Assembly: GCF_900188405.1 (NCBI RefSeq)
Contig: NZ_FZOF01000003.1
Span: 248,001 to 312,000, forward strand
DNA from: Actinacidiphila glaucinigra
GTDB taxonomy: Bacteria; Actinomycetota; Actinomycetes; Streptomycetales; Streptomycetaceae
DNA length: 64,000 nt
Reading direction: 5' to 3'
Shown here: piece by piece, positions 32,456 to 41,589 of the stretch
Layout: each line of letters starts with the position of its first letter
Position numbering within the stretch: the stretch's first letter is position 1
Notes under the pieces: generated by a model
What the model was told of the DNA's origin: nothing
Database searches by the model: none
The model's input: only the letters and a program-made list of their open reading frames with translations
Program-made: the position numbers and the translations under genes

Positions 32456-33067
32456 TCACGCGCCGCGCAGGGCGTCCGCGAGGGGGCCGTCGCCGGTGAT
32501 CTCGGCGCCCCCGTCCCGCAGGGCGCCGGTGATGCCGCGGACGGCTCCCGGAGGCAGTGCCACGACCGCGTCGGGGCGCTTGGCGGGGCCGTCGGCGTAC
32601 GAGGGGGTCCCGCCGCCGAGTTCGATGTGGAAGGCGCCCTCGTCGAGGCGGACCTCCACGACCCCCGCGGGGACTCCGGGGAGCGCGGCGAGGTGCCTCA
32701 TGAGGGGCACGGCGGCCCAGTGCGCGCGGACGGCGTCGGTCGGCCGGGGGTCCCGCAACTCCGGCGCGCCCCATTCGGCGAGGGCACCGAGTACGCCGAG
32801 CAGTTCCCTGCCGCGCGGGGTGAGTTCGTAGACGTACGCGGCACCGGGCGGCGCGAGGCGGCGGCGGGTGACCAGGCCGTCGCGCTCCATCTCCTTGAGC
32901 CGGGAGGCGAGGACATCGGTGCTGACGCCGGGCAGGTCGGCGTGGAGGTCGGTGTACCGGCGGGGGCCCGCCAGCAGCTCCCGGACGATCAGGAGCGTCC
33001 AGCGCTCCCCGACGGTGTCCAGGGCCCGGGCGACGGAGCAGTACTGGTCGTAACTTCGGCGCGGCAT
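32456..33067 (-). CDS. HxlR-family transcriptional regulator
   Basis: The 203-residue protein begins 'RRSYDQYCSVARALDTVGER', including the single Cys near residue 9-10 that is redox-active in several HxlR proteins, followed by the winged helix ('LLAGPRRYTDLHADLPGVS', 'RLKEMERDGLVTRR'). The extra C-terminal part (about 115-203) resembles an SCP2-like ligand-binding domain. Two palindromes in the 107-bp divergent gap are likely operators, so it may regulate itself and the aminotransferase gene. Confidence 0.88.
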   Translation of the reverse strand: MPRRSYDQYCSVARALDTVGERWTLLIVRELLAGPRRYTDLHADLPGVSTDVLASRLKEMERDGLVTRRRLAPPGAAYVYELTPRGRELLGVLGALAEWGAPELRDPRPTDAVRAHWAAVPLMRHLAALPGVPAGVVEVRLDEGAFHIELGGGTPSYADGPAKRPDAVVALPPGAVRGITGALRDGGAEITGDGPLADALRGA

Positions 33068-33089
33068 GATCCCCAGTGTAGACAATGAG

Positions 33090-33124
33090 TTGGACTTTCC
33101 AAGCGCGTACTTGGTAAAACCAAG
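33090..33124. promoter_or_regulatory. Paired palindromes, likely HxlR operators
   Basis: TTGGACTTTCCAA (33090-33102) and CTTGGTAAAACCAAG (33110-33124) share the pattern TTGGN5CCAA type symmetry; their centres are 21 bp apart, two helical turns. The sites lie between the divergent HxlR and aminotransferase starts, in an AT-richer stretch that also should contain the promoters. Confidence 0.7.
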
Positions 33125-33174
33125 GAGAGCAGCGCACCGGGCAGGACCGCGGGACCGGATCGGGAGGCCGTCGC

Positions 33175-34386
33175 ATGGAGTACAAGCAGTCGGGCAAGCT
33201 GGCCGACGTCTGTTACGAGATCCGGGGTCCGGTGATCGAGCACGCCAACGCACTGGAGGAGGCAGGGCACAGCGTCCTGCGGCTCAACACGGGCAATCCG
33301 GCGCTGTTCGGGTTCGAGGCGCCCGAGGAGATCCTTCAGGACATCATCCGCACGCTCCCCGCGTCGCACGGCTACAGCGACTCGCGCGGCATCCTGTCGG
33401 CCCGCCGCGCGGTGGCCCAGCACTACCAGGAACGCGGGCTCGCCGACGTCGGCGTGGACGACGTCTTCCTCGGCAACGGGGTCTCGGAGCTGGTGCAGAT
33501 GGCCGTCCAGGCCCTCGTCGACGACGGCGACGAGGTGCTGATCCCGGCGCCCGACTTCCCGCTGTGGACGGCCGTGACGAACCTGGCCGGCGGCAAGGCC
33601 GTGCACTACCTCTGCGACGAGCAGGCGGAGTGGTTCCCCGACCTCGACGACATCGCATCCAAGATCACCAGCCGTACGCGGGCGCTCGTCATCATCAACC
33701 CCAACAACCCGACGGGTGCGGTCTACCCCCGCGAACTGCTCGAGGGGATGCTCGACCTGGCGCGCCGCCACCACCTGGTCGTCTTCGCCGACGAGGTCTA
33801 CGACAAGATCCTCTACGACGACTCCGTGCACCACTCCGCGGCACAGCTCGCCCCCGACGTGCTGTGCCTGACCTTCAGCGGACTGTCCAAGGCGTACCGG
33901 GTGGCCGGCTTCCGCTCCGGCTGGCTGGTCGTCACCGGGCCCCGGCAGCACGCCAAGAGCTACCTCGAAGGCCTGACGATGCTGGCCTCGATGCGGCTGT
34001 GCCCCAACGTCCCGGCCCAGCAGGCGATCCAGGCCGCGCTCGGCGGCCGGCAGAGCATCAAGGACCTGATCCTGCCCGGAGGACGGCTGCACGAGCAGCG
34101 CGACAAGGCTTGGGAGAAGCTGAACGAGATCCCCGGCGTCAGCTGCGTCAAACCCAAGGGCGCGCTCTACGCCTTCCCCCGGCTGGACCCGAAGGTGCAC
34201 CGGATCCACGACGACGAGAAGTTCGTGCTCGACCTGCTGCTGCGCGAGAAGATCCAGGTCGTCCAGGGCACCGGCTTCAACTGGCCGCGCCCGGACCACT
34301 TCCGCATCCTGACCCTCCCCCGCGCCGACGACCTGGACGCCGCCATCAGCCGCATCGGCCGCTTCCTGGCCGGCTACCGGCAGTAG
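33175..34386 (+). CDS. PLP-dependent aminotransferase, AlaA-like
   Basis: The 403-residue protein is a class I aminotransferase: 'LNTGNPALFGFEAPEEI', 'NPNNPTGAVYPRELLE' and the PLP lysine block 'SGLSKAYRVAGFRSGW'. The 'MEYKQSGKLADVCYEIRGPV' start is that of AlaA/AlaT alanine-pyruvate aminotransferases. It should transfer amino groups between alanine and 2-oxoglutarate or similar acids. A probable HxlR-controlled promoter lies directly upstream. Confidence 0.9.
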   Translation: MEYKQSGKLADVCYEIRGPVIEHANALEEAGHSVLRLNTGNPALFGFEAPEEILQDIIRTLPASHGYSDSRGILSARRAVAQHYQERGLADVGVDDVFLGNGVSELVQMAVQALVDDGDEVLIPAPDFPLWTAVTNLAGGKAVHYLCDEQAEWFPDLDDIASKITSRTRALVIINPNNPTGAVYPRELLEGMLDLARRHHLVVFADEVYDKILYDDSVHHSAAQLAPDVLCLTFSGLSKAYRVAGFRSGWLVVTGPRQHAKSYLEGLTMLASMRLCPNVPAQQAIQAALGGRQSIKDLILPGGRLHEQRDKAWEKLNEIPGVSCVKPKGALYAFPRLDPKVHRIHDDEKFVLDLLLREKIQVVQGTGFNWPRPDHFRILTLPRADDLDAAISRIGRFLAGYRQ

Positions 34387-34745
34387 CCCGGATCCCGGGC
34401 CGGGTTCCCGGAAGGGAAGCGGGGGCGGGAAGAGGGTGCGCTGGGATTCCTTTTACAGAGGAGCGAAGAGAAGGAAGCACACCACGGAGCCGCCCCCGCG
34501 TGCCGCTCACCCTAGCGGGGAGAGACGGGTCGGCCGCATCCCGTTTTCGTGCGGCCCGAGCCCCGGACCGAGATCGGTGTAGGGGGCAGCACTCCCGCGG
34601 GCGGGGGTTTTCCCCACTCCCTGGGGAGGAGAAACCCGCCGCCGGTTCACCTGTCAGCCGGATGGGGCGGTGTCCCGCGGGCCCATAGCGTCGAGGACGA
34701 GGCGGTGGTGAGGTCCACCGCCCGGCTTCGAGGGGGTTCGCAACC
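34387..34745. other. Gap before the MMPL gene with two hairpins
   Basis: The 359-bp gap has no convincing gene. An imperfect hairpin at about 34601-34639 (GCGGG…TTTTCCCC paired with GGGGA…AAACCCGC) may end the aminotransferase transcript. A perfect 8-bp stem GGCGGTGG/CCACCGCC at 34701-34722 lies in the probable 5' leader of the MMPL mRNA, after a TAGCGT -10-like box at 34686-34691. A purine-rich stretch AGAGGAGCGAAGAGAAGG occurs near 34456. Confidence 0.55.
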
Positions 34746-37034
34746 GTGGCAAGCGCACACGGCAGGGCACGTACCGCGGGGACGGTACGCGGGCAGGGCA
34801 TCGCCGCCGCCATGGGCGGCTGGAGCGCCCGGCACCGCTGGACGGCGGTCGGGAGCTGGCTGCTCTTCGTCGTACTCGCGCTGGTCATCGGCTCGATGGC
34901 CGGGCGGGTCGACCTGACGGACCGGGAGGAGGTGCCCGGGGAGTTCGGGCAGGCGGTCGCCATCCTGGACGACGCGGGGCTGAACGACGGACCGGCCGGC
35001 GAGATGGTGCTGGTCCAGGCGGCCGGGGGTTCCCTGAAGGCCACCGACCCGGCCTTCCGCGCCGTGGTCGGGGAGGTCGTCGCCGCGGTCGAGGGCACCG
35101 GCGAGGTCGCCTCCGTCGAGTCGCCGTACGACGCCGGGGCGATCTCCGAGGACGGCCGGTCCGCACTGGTGAGGTTCGACATGCGCGGCGACCCGCAGAC
35201 GGCGCCCGACCGGGTCGAACCGGTCGTCGAGGCCGTCAGCGGCGTCCAGGACAAGCACAAGGACCTGAAGGTCGAGCAGTTCGGCGCGGCCAGCTCGGAG
35301 AAGGTCTTCAACGACGCCTTCGGCAGCGACTTCCAGCGCGCCGAGTACTCGGCGCTGCCGGTCGCGCTCGGCATCCTGCTGATCGCCTTCGGCGCGCTGG
35401 TGGCGGCGCTGCTGCCGGTGCTACTGGCGATGACGGCCTTCCTCGCGACGACCGGCCTGGTGGCCGTGGTGAGCCACACCGTCCACATGAGCGACACCGC
35501 CAACTCCGTGATGCTGCTGGTCGGTCTGGCGGTCGGTGTCGACTACTGCCTGTTCTACCTGCGGCGCGAGCGCGAGGAGCGGGAGGCGGGCCACGACGCG
35601 CAGACCGCGCTGCGGATCGCCGCGGCCACCAGCGGCCGGGCGGTGCTGGTCTCCGGCGTGACGGTGATCGTCGCGATGGCGGGCATGCTCTTCACCGGCA
35701 TCGGCGACTTCAAGGCGATGGGCCTGGCCACGATGATGGTGGTGGCCGTGGCGATGTTCGGCTCGGTCACGGTGCTGCCCGCGCTGCTCTCCCTGCTGGG
35801 CGAGCGGGTCGAGAAGGGCCGGATCCCCTTCCTGCGCCGCCGGGGCAAGGGGACGGGCGGGGAGTCCCGCGTCTGGCGGGCGATCCTCGGGGGCGTACTG
35901 CGTCGCCCGGTGGTGGCCGCGGCCGTCGCCGGCGGGGCGCTGGTCGCGCTGGCCGTCCCGGCGGTCGGCCTGAACACCGCCAACCTGACGCTGAGCCAGG
36001 AACTGGGTGACGGCCTGCCGATCGTCCGGGCGTACGAGGACATCAACAAGGCCTTCCCCGGCGGCCCGGACCCGGCCCAGGTCGTCGTCAAGGCCTCGGA
36101 CATCACCTCGCCCGAGGTGCGTCAGGCCATCGACGCCTTCTCCCGGGCGGCCGTGGCCGAGGGCGCCTCCCCCGGCCCCGTGGAGACCGAACTCCACGAG
36201 AAGGAGGGCGTCGCCGTCCTGAAGGTGCCGCTGACGGGCGGCACCGACGAGGAGAGGGCCGAGGCCTCGCTGAAGGTCCTGCGTGACGAGGTGCGCCCGG
36301 GCACCCTGGGCGAGGTGGCCGGCCTGACGGCGCCGATCGGCGGCTCGACCGCTGCGTCGATGGACTTCACCGACAAGATCGGCGACTCGGTGCCCCCGGT
36401 GTTCGCCTTCGTCGTGGCCTTCGCCTTCCTGCTGATGCTGCTCTCCTTCCGGTCGCTGACCATCGCGATCACCTCGATCGTGCTCAACCTGCTGTCGGTG
36501 GGCGCCGCCTACGGCATCCTCACCATCGTCTTCCAGCACGGCTGGGGCGCCGGCCTGGTGGGCGCCGAGGGCGTGGGCGCCATCGTGGCCTGGCTGCCGC
36601 TCTTCCTGTTCGTGATCCTCTTCGGGCTCAGCATGGACTACCACGTGTTCGTGGTCTCCCGGATCCGCGAGGCGCGGATGCGGGGGCTGACCACGCAGGG
36701 CGCGATCCGGCACGGCATCACGACGACCGCCGGTGTGGTCACCAGCGCGGCGGTCATCATGGTGGCGGTCTTCGCGATCTTCGGCACGCTGTCCATGCAG
36801 AGCATGAAGCAGATGGGCGTGGGCCTGGCCGCGGCGGTGCTCATCGACGCCACCGTCATCCGCGGTGTGCTGCTCCCGGCGGTCATGTCCCTGCTGGGCG
36901 AGCGCAACTGGTATCTGCCCAAGTGGCTCAGCTGGCTGCCGGACATGACCCACGACGAGGCAGGCGTCGCGCCCGCCCCGGTGCGGCAGGCGACCGCCCC
37001 CGCACCGGTCGAGCCTTCGGGTGTGGGCCGCTGA
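34746..37034 (+). CDS. MMPL-family RND transporter
   Basis: The 762-residue protein has two homologous halves, each with one span, a large extracytoplasmic domain and five further spans, as in MmpL/RND exporters. 'VGLAVGVDYCLFYLRRERE' (about 258-276) and 'FGLSMDYHVFVVSRIREAR' (about 628-646) are the paired membrane motifs with the Asp-Tyr proton-relay residues. Family members export lipids, siderophores or antibiotics. It stands alone, with a 5' leader hairpin and a strong terminator, and no cognate lipid gene or regulator is adjacent. Confidence 0.92.
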   Translation: MASAHGRARTAGTVRGQGIAAAMGGWSARHRWTAVGSWLLFVVLALVIGSMAGRVDLTDREEVPGEFGQAVAILDDAGLNDGPAGEMVLVQAAGGSLKATDPAFRAVVGEVVAAVEGTGEVASVESPYDAGAISEDGRSALVRFDMRGDPQTAPDRVEPVVEAVSGVQDKHKDLKVEQFGAASSEKVFNDAFGSDFQRAEYSALPVALGILLIAFGALVAALLPVLLAMTAFLATTGLVAVVSHTVHMSDTANSVMLLVGLAVGVDYCLFYLRREREEREAGHDAQTALRIAAATSGRAVLVSGVTVIVAMAGMLFTGIGDFKAMGLATMMVVAVAMFGSVTVLPALLSLLGERVEKGRIPFLRRRGKGTGGESRVWRAILGGVLRRPVVAAAVAGGALVALAVPAVGLNTANLTLSQELGDGLPIVRAYEDINKAFPGGPDPAQVVVKASDITSPEVRQAIDAFSRAAVAEGASPGPVETELHEKEGVAVLKVPLTGGTDEERAEASLKVLRDEVRPGTLGEVAGLTAPIGGSTAASMDFTDKIGDSVPPVFAFVVAFAFLLMLLSFRSLTIAITSIVLNLLSVGAAYGILTIVFQHGWGAGLVGAEGVGAIVAWLPLFLFVILFGLSMDYHVFVVSRIREARMRGLTTQGAIRHGITTTAGVVTSAAVIMVAVFAIFGTLSMQSMKQMGVGLAAAVLIDATVIRGVLLPAVMSLLGERNWYLPKWLSWLPDMTHDEAGVAPAPVRQATAPAPVEPSGVGR

Positions 37035-37060
37035 CGCGGCAGACCCCCGTGAGCACGATC

Positions 37061-37094
37061 CGGCCCGGCCCCCGACGCCACGGGGGCCGGGCCG
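37061..37094. terminator. 14-bp stem terminator after the MMPL gene
   Basis: CGGCCCGGCCCCCG (37061-37074) pairs perfectly with 37081-37094 over a 6-base loop. It lies 27 bp after the MMPL stop and 49 bp from the end of a small convergent gene, so it may serve both. Confidence 0.85.
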
Positions 37095-37142
37095 CGGCGT
37101 ACCGGCTGCCCGCTCAGGGCCCGCCAGGGGACTGCGCCGCGG

Positions 37143-37340
37143 TCAGCCCTCGGCGCCGGGGCGCGGCGCTATGGCCCCGCTCCCCGGGCCCTGCGCCGCG
37201 GATGCGGCCGGGGCCGTGGCCGCACCCGCGGAGCCGGCGGTCCGGAACGGGTCGAGGACGGGTGCCGGACCGCGCACCGCGAACGGCGCGGTCCGGTCGG
37301 GATCCGAGAAGAGGTCTCGCTCATCGCCTGAATTCGACAT
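37143..37340 (-). CDS. 65-residue Pro/Ala-rich protein, unknown
   Basis: The ATG at 37340 lies six bases after a TACGCT box in an AT-richer stretch (CAAATATTCGAAC), which suggests its own leaderless promoter. The product begins MSNSGDERDLFSDPDRTAPF and continues with a low-complexity Ala/Pro/Gly tail. No family is recognised. The frame is also open into the esterase gene upstream, so the start rests on the promoter-like sequence. Confidence 0.45.
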   Translation of the reverse strand: MSNSGDERDLFSDPDRTAPFAVRGPAPVLDPFRTAGSAGAATAPAASAAQGPGSGAIAPRPGAEG

Positions 37341-37389
37341 GCCTGCAGCGTATCCCGTGTTCGAATATTTGTGCGATCCCCCGAAAGGG

Positions 37390-38787
37390 TCAACGCCCCT
37401 GCGACCCGAACCTCCGCACCTGCGCGCCCGCCCCCGGCTCGTACGCCCGCCACGGCCCGCGCCCCTCGTCCTTCCCGCCACCCTCCCCGCCGTCCGGGCG
37501 GCCGGTCGCCACGAACGAGGCGAGCGCCCCGCCGAAGGCCCGGGCGAGAGCGCGGTCGGACTCGTCCACCGGGCCGAGCATCGGCGCCTCGGCGAAGGCC
37601 TCGAAGTTGCCGAAGAGGAAGGGGATTTCGGAGCAGTGCGTGGCACCCAGGGTGCCGTCGTCCCCGGGCGGGCGCCGCGTGAAGCGGTAGGCGTACGCGG
37701 GCCGGCCGCGCTCCGCGCAGCGGGACGCGATGTCGGTCACCCCGGCCCCGAAGACCCGCTCGGTGGCGCCCTCAACGGGGAAGCCGGCCGGCGAGGCGGC
37801 ACGGAAGGCCGTGATCTCGTCCTGCGTGCTGCCCAGCAGGACGTCCGTGCCGTCCAGACCGCCCGCGGCCACCGCCGCCAGCGGGGCGACCGGCAGGCCG
37901 GCCCCGCCGAGCACCGGGTACATCTGCGGTGCGACCTCGCCGGGCCGGGCGCGCTCGGCCGACAGCCGCCCGTACGCCGACACCAGCCGTTCCGCCGGCA
38001 TCTCCCGCAGTTCCGACGGGTGCCTGACACCCCGAAGGCGCAGATAGGCGGCGGCGACCTCGGCCGCCTCGGCCGGCTCCTGCGGTGCGAGCCCCCACGG
38101 CCCGCTCTCGGCGATCACCCGCCGTACGAGGGGTCGCGTCCCGGGGTCGGCGGCGAGGCAGAGCGCGCAGTACGCCCCGGCCGACTGCCCTCCCACGGTG
38201 ATCAGCGCCGGGTCGCCGCCGAAGGACGCGATGTTGTCGCGCACCCAGTACAGCACCGCGGCCTGGTCCCGGCTGCCCAGGTTGTTCGCACCGATCTCCG
38301 GCAGGTACAGCCAGCCCAGCGGGCCGAGGCGGTAGTTGGCCGTGACGACGACGATGCCGCCGAGGGCGGCGAGCCGCGCGCCGTCGTACCAGTCCCAGCC
38401 GCCGGAACCGGTGGTGAAGCCGCCGCCGTGGAACCACACCAGCACCGCCCGGGGGGCGGCGCCGGGCTCGAGCGCCCCCTCGGGACTCCACACGTTGAGG
38501 GTGAGGCAGCCCTCCTCGTCACCGTGCGTCTCGTGCGGGCCCGTGACGACCGCCAGCCGGGACGGCCCTTGCGGCACGTCGGGGCCGGCGTGGGCGGCGT
38601 CGCGGACGCCGGGCCAGCCGGTGGGCGGGGCGGGCGGGGCGAACCGCAGCGCGCCGACCGGCGACGCCGCGTAGGGGATACCGCGGAAGGCCGCCACCCC
38701 CCGCTCCCCGGTCACCCCGCGCACGGAGCCCCGCTCCGTGGCGACCACCGGCCGCCGCTGTCCTTCGGTCCCGCTCTCGCTCTCCAT
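37390..38787 (-). CDS. Carboxylesterase, type B
   Basis: The 465-residue enzyme is an alpha/beta hydrolase of the carboxylesterase/para-nitrobenzyl esterase family. The oxyanion motif 'VWFHGGGF' and the nucleophile motif 'GGQSAGAYCA' are both present, along with 'CLTLNVWSP'. The remaining triad members are probably in 'STQDEITAF' and 'ATHCSEIPF'. There is no signal peptide, so it is cytoplasmic. The ATG at 38787 was chosen over a longer frame that lacks homology. Confidence 0.9.
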   Translation of the reverse strand: MESESGTEGQRRPVVATERGSVRGVTGERGVAAFRGIPYAASPVGALRFAPPAPPTGWPGVRDAAHAGPDVPQGPSRLAVVTGPHETHGDEEGCLTLNVWSPEGALEPGAAPRAVLVWFHGGGFTTGSGGWDWYDGARLAALGGIVVVTANYRLGPLGWLYLPEIGANNLGSRDQAAVLYWVRDNIASFGGDPALITVGGQSAGAYCALCLAADPGTRPLVRRVIAESGPWGLAPQEPAEAAEVAAAYLRLRGVRHPSELREMPAERLVSAYGRLSAERARPGEVAPQMYPVLGGAGLPVAPLAAVAAGGLDGTDVLLGSTQDEITAFRAASPAGFPVEGATERVFGAGVTDIASRCAERGRPAYAYRFTRRPPGDDGTLGATHCSEIPFLFGNFEAFAEAPMLGPVDESDRALARAFGGALASFVATGRPDGGEGGGKDEGRGPWRAYEPGAGAQVRRFGSQGR

Positions 38788-38905
38788 GGCAGCCGGTCTA
38801 CCGGCAACGGGCGTCCGGTGGCCACGACCCGCCCGGCCGACGCGGCGGCAAGGGTGCCCGAAGCCGCCCGGACTGCCGAACGCGCGCCCTGTGCGGCCGC
38901 TGCCG

Positions 38906-39631
38906 TCAGGCCGATGGTGCGCCGGGCGCCCCGGCGGCCTCCCCCGCTCCTCCCTGGGCGGCTGCCACCGCCGCCGCCTCCGCGGCCAGGCGCTCCTGCT
39001 CCTTGCCGCGGGCTGCGGCGCGCCGTCCGTAGAGGACCGTCCAGGCGATGAGGGCACCGGTGACGGCGTACGACAGGACCGAGTTGACCGTCACCATGGT
39101 GGCGGTCGACAGTCGGTAGGAAAGGCTGACCCTGAAGAGGGCCTCCAGGACGTAGCCGACGCCCCAGACGACGGTCATGGTGCGGATGACATGGCGGAAG
39201 CCCGCGTACTGCCACAGCCCGTCGAACCGCTCGGCGCCCTCCTTGGTGCCGTCGGTGCCGAACTTCCGCCCGAAGTAGAACATCAGCGGCCGTGGCGCGA
39301 GCAGGCTGGCCAGGCAGACCACCCCGAACAGGCCGGTGACGGCGGAGTCCTTGACCAGCAGCAGGCGCGTGGAGTGCGGCCCCACGACGGTGACGACCGC
39401 AGTGATCACCAGGAAGACGAGGGTGATGACGGCGAACTCGTCCGCCTTGCGCCGCCAGGCGAGCGTGATGGCGGTGTCGAGCACCGGCCACACGCCGGAG
39501 GCGAGCAGGGCGGAGAACTCGCTCCAGCCGGCGTCGGTGAGCCGGCCGTAGGTGAGGACGGGCAGGACGATGTTGAAGGTGATGGTGAGCGCCCAGCCGA
39601 GCGCGGACGACGTGCCTGATCGTTCGGACAC
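38906..39631 (-). CDS. VC0807-family membrane protein
   Basis: The 241-residue protein has about six membrane spans and the family text 'GVWPVLDTAITLAWRRKADEF' and 'LLAPRPLMFYFGRKF'. The C-terminal 35 residues are an Ala/Glu-rich tail. The GTG at 39631 has GGGGGGAAA upstream and is preferred to an ATG at 39673, which has no ribosome site. Function is unknown. Confidence 0.8.
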   Translation of the reverse strand: MSERSGTSSALGWALTITFNIVLPVLTYGRLTDAGWSEFSALLASGVWPVLDTAITLAWRRKADEFAVITLVFLVITAVVTVVGPHSTRLLLVKDSAVTGLFGVVCLASLLAPRPLMFYFGRKFGTDGTKEGAERFDGLWQYAGFRHVIRTMTVVWGVGYVLEALFRVSLSYRLSTATMVTVNSVLSYAVTGALIAWTVLYGRRAAARGKEQERLAAEAAAVAAAQGGAGEAAGAPGAPSA

Positions 39632-39759
39632 GGCTTTCCCCCCGTAGTAGTTGCCGAAGCCGCAGGGGAACATATGCGCGACGCCGCCGCCCGGCCGGGA
39701 ACTTTGCCCAGCCTTTAGGACGGCGGCGCCATGAGATGCCGCCGGGGCCCGGCACCGGC

Positions 39760-40128
39760 TCAGTCCTCCGGGTGCGGCTCCCCCGCGAAGGCGGCGGCGA
39801 GCCGCAGCCAGGGGGCGGCCTCGGCCTCGCGGCCCTGCCGCTGGAGGGTGCGGCCCAGCATCAGGTGCGCGTAGTGCTCGACCGGGTCGCGCTCGACGAC
39901 CACGCGCAACTGCTCCTCGGCGCGGCCGAGCTGGGCGGAGTGGTAGTAGGCGCGGGCGAGCAGGAGGCGCGGGGCGACCTGCTCGGGCACCTCGTCGACG
40001 ACGGCCGTGAGCAGCCGGGCCGCCTCGGTGTACTCCTTGGCCTCGAAGTAGAGCCCGGCGCGCGCCCAGCGCTCCGCCGTGGTCTCCTCATGGGAGGCGT
40101 AGGACCCCTGGGTGGTGACGGTGTTCAC
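39760..40128 (-). CDS. Small TPR-repeat protein
   Basis: The 122-residue protein consists of about three tetratricopeptide units ('ARAGLYFEAKEYTEAARLL', 'LLLARAYYHSAQLGRAEEQL', 'AHLMLGRTLQRQGREAEA'). Its GTG start overlaps the stop of the pirin gene in GTGA, with AGAGGAG upstream, so the two are translated together. TPR proteins of this type mediate protein contacts; the pirin-TPR pairing is common in streptomycetes but its meaning is unknown. Confidence 0.87.
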   Translation of the reverse strand: MNTVTTQGSYASHEETTAERWARAGLYFEAKEYTEAARLLTAVVDEVPEQVAPRLLLARAYYHSAQLGRAEEQLRVVVERDPVEHYAHLMLGRTLQRQGREAEAAPWLRLAAAFAGEPHPED

Positions 40129-41114
40129 GCGAGCTCCTCTCCGGGTGCGGTGTGCGGCATGCGGCCGGCCGGCTCCAGTCCGAACCGGCCCCGCTCGAAG
40201 TCCTCGACGGCCTGGATGACCTCGGCCTTGGTGTTCATGACGAACGGGCCGAAGTGCGCGACCGGTTCGCGGATCGGGCGGCCGCCCAGGATCAGGACGT
40301 CCAGGGCGGGGGTGCGGCTGTCGGGGTGGTCGGTGGCCTCCAGGGTCAAGGTGTCGCCGCTGCCGAACACGGCCATCTGGTGCGCGTCCAGCGGGCGTCG
40401 TTCGGCACCCGCGGTGCCCCGCCCCGACAGCACATAGGCCAGGGCGTTGAAGTCCGGCCGCCAGGGCAGGACCAGACGCGCGCCGGGGCTGACGGTGGCG
40501 TGCACCAGCGTGATCGGGGTGAAGGTGCTCCCCGGTCCCGCGTGTCCCGCGACCTCGCCGGCGATGACGCGGACCAGCGCGCCGCCGTCGGGCGAGGACA
40601 GCAGCGCGGACTCCGGGCCCTCGATGCTCTGGTAGCGGGGCGCGTTCCACTTGTTCGCCCGCGGCAGGTTCACCCACAGCTGGACGCCGTGGAACAGCCC
40701 GCCGGAGACGACCAGGTCCTCCGGCGGCGCCTCGATGTGGAGGATGCCGCTGCCGGCCGTCATCCACTGCGTGGCGCCGTCGGTGATGGTGCCTCCGCCG
40801 CCGTGCGAGTCCTGGTGGTCCATGCGGCCGTCGATCATGTACGTGACGGTCTCGAAGCCGCGGTGCGGGTGCCAGGCGGTGCCCTTGGGCTCGCCGGGGG
40901 CGTACTCGACCTCGCCCATCTGGTCCATGTGGATGAACGGGTCGAGCTCCCGCGTCGGCACGCCCGCGAAGGCGCGGTACACCGGGAAGCCCTCTCCTTC
41001 GAAGCCCTGCGGTGCGGAGGTCACCCGGCGGACGGGACGCTGCTGCGCCGTCACCGGGTCGGGTTCGGCGACCCGGGGCAGCAGCAGGGTGTTCTCCACG
41101 GTCACGGCAGGCAT
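40125..41114 (-). CDS. Pirin-family protein
   Basis: The 329-residue bicupin has the pirin metal-site pattern in its N-terminal cupin: 'TAWHPHRGFETVTYMIDG' with two His, followed by 'DHQDSHGGGG' and 'SGILHIEAP'. Pirins bind iron and some act as quercetinases or redox-sensing co-regulators. The ATG at 41114 is the first good start. A TTGAATGTTAAA palindrome lies 52 bp upstream and resembles the site before the monooxygenase gene at 42219-43331. Confidence 0.9.
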   Translation of the reverse strand: MPAVTVENTLLLPRVAEPDPVTAQQRPVRRVTSAPQGFEGEGFPVYRAFAGVPTRELDPFIHMDQMGEVEYAPGEPKGTAWHPHRGFETVTYMIDGRMDHQDSHGGGGTITDGATQWMTAGSGILHIEAPPEDLVVSGGLFHGVQLWVNLPRANKWNAPRYQSIEGPESALLSSPDGGALVRVIAGEVAGHAGPGSTFTPITLVHATVSPGARLVLPWRPDFNALAYVLSGRGTAGAERRPLDAHQMAVFGSGDTLTLEATDHPDSRTPALDVLILGGRPIREPVAHFGPFVMNTKAEVIQAVEDFERGRFGLEPAGRMPHTAPGEELA

Positions 41115-41165
41115 GACGCCCTCCTCGGCGGTCCCGGCGGGCCCGGTCCGGACCCGCACGGTCGA

Positions 41166-41177
41166 TTTAACATTCAA
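41166..41177. promoter_or_regulatory. TTGA-type palindrome upstream of pirin
   Basis: TTTAACATTCAA (TTGAATGTTAAA on the minus strand) follows GGTTGG on the coding strand. The longer string ATCCGGTTG then GGTTGAAT is shared with the site before the LLM monooxygenase. The spacing to the gene start suits an operator over the promoter. Confidence 0.5.
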
Positions 41178-41257
41178 CCAACCGGATCCATTCCGCCCGC
41201 CCGGCCCCGCCTCCGACGACGTCCCACCGCCCCCGCGCTCCCCCGCCGCCGGTGGCC

Positions 41258-41581
41258 TCAGAAGCCGAAGCGCGGGCGCTCGCCCTCCGGTACCAGGTCC
41301 ACGTACTCGGGGTGCTTGCCGATCCACCCGCGGATGAACGGGCAGAAGGGCAGCACCGCGAGCTCGCGCTCACGGGCGGCGTCCAGCGCGGCGCGGGCGA
41401 GGGCGCCGCCGAGGCCGCGGCCGCCGAAGCGGGGGTCCACCTCGGTGTGGATGAACGCGATCTGGTCCCGGTACAGGTGGTACTCGGCGAAGCCGGCCAC
41501 CTCCTCGGCACCGCCCTCCTCCGCCGCGTCGAAGATCTCGAAACGGGACTTGCCGGGGTTGTCGGCGACGCGCAGTGCCAT
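41258..41581 (-). CDS. Short GNAT-like N-acetyltransferase
   Basis: The 107-residue protein matches the short GNAT type (GNAT_acetyltr_2/YidJ-like): 'YRDQIAFIHTEVDPRFGGRG' followed by 'LGGALARAALDAARE' and 'CPFIRGWIGKHPEY'. The start ATG at 41581 lies eight bases after the FMN reductase stop, so it is the third gene of an operon with that reductase and the monooxygenase. Substrate unknown. Confidence 0.86.
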   Translation of the reverse strand: MALRVADNPGKSRFEIFDAAEEGGAEEVAGFAEYHLYRDQIAFIHTEVDPRFGGRGLGGALARAALDAARERELAVLPFCPFIRGWIGKHPEYVDLVPEGERPRFGF

Positions 41582-41589
41582 CGTCTCTC

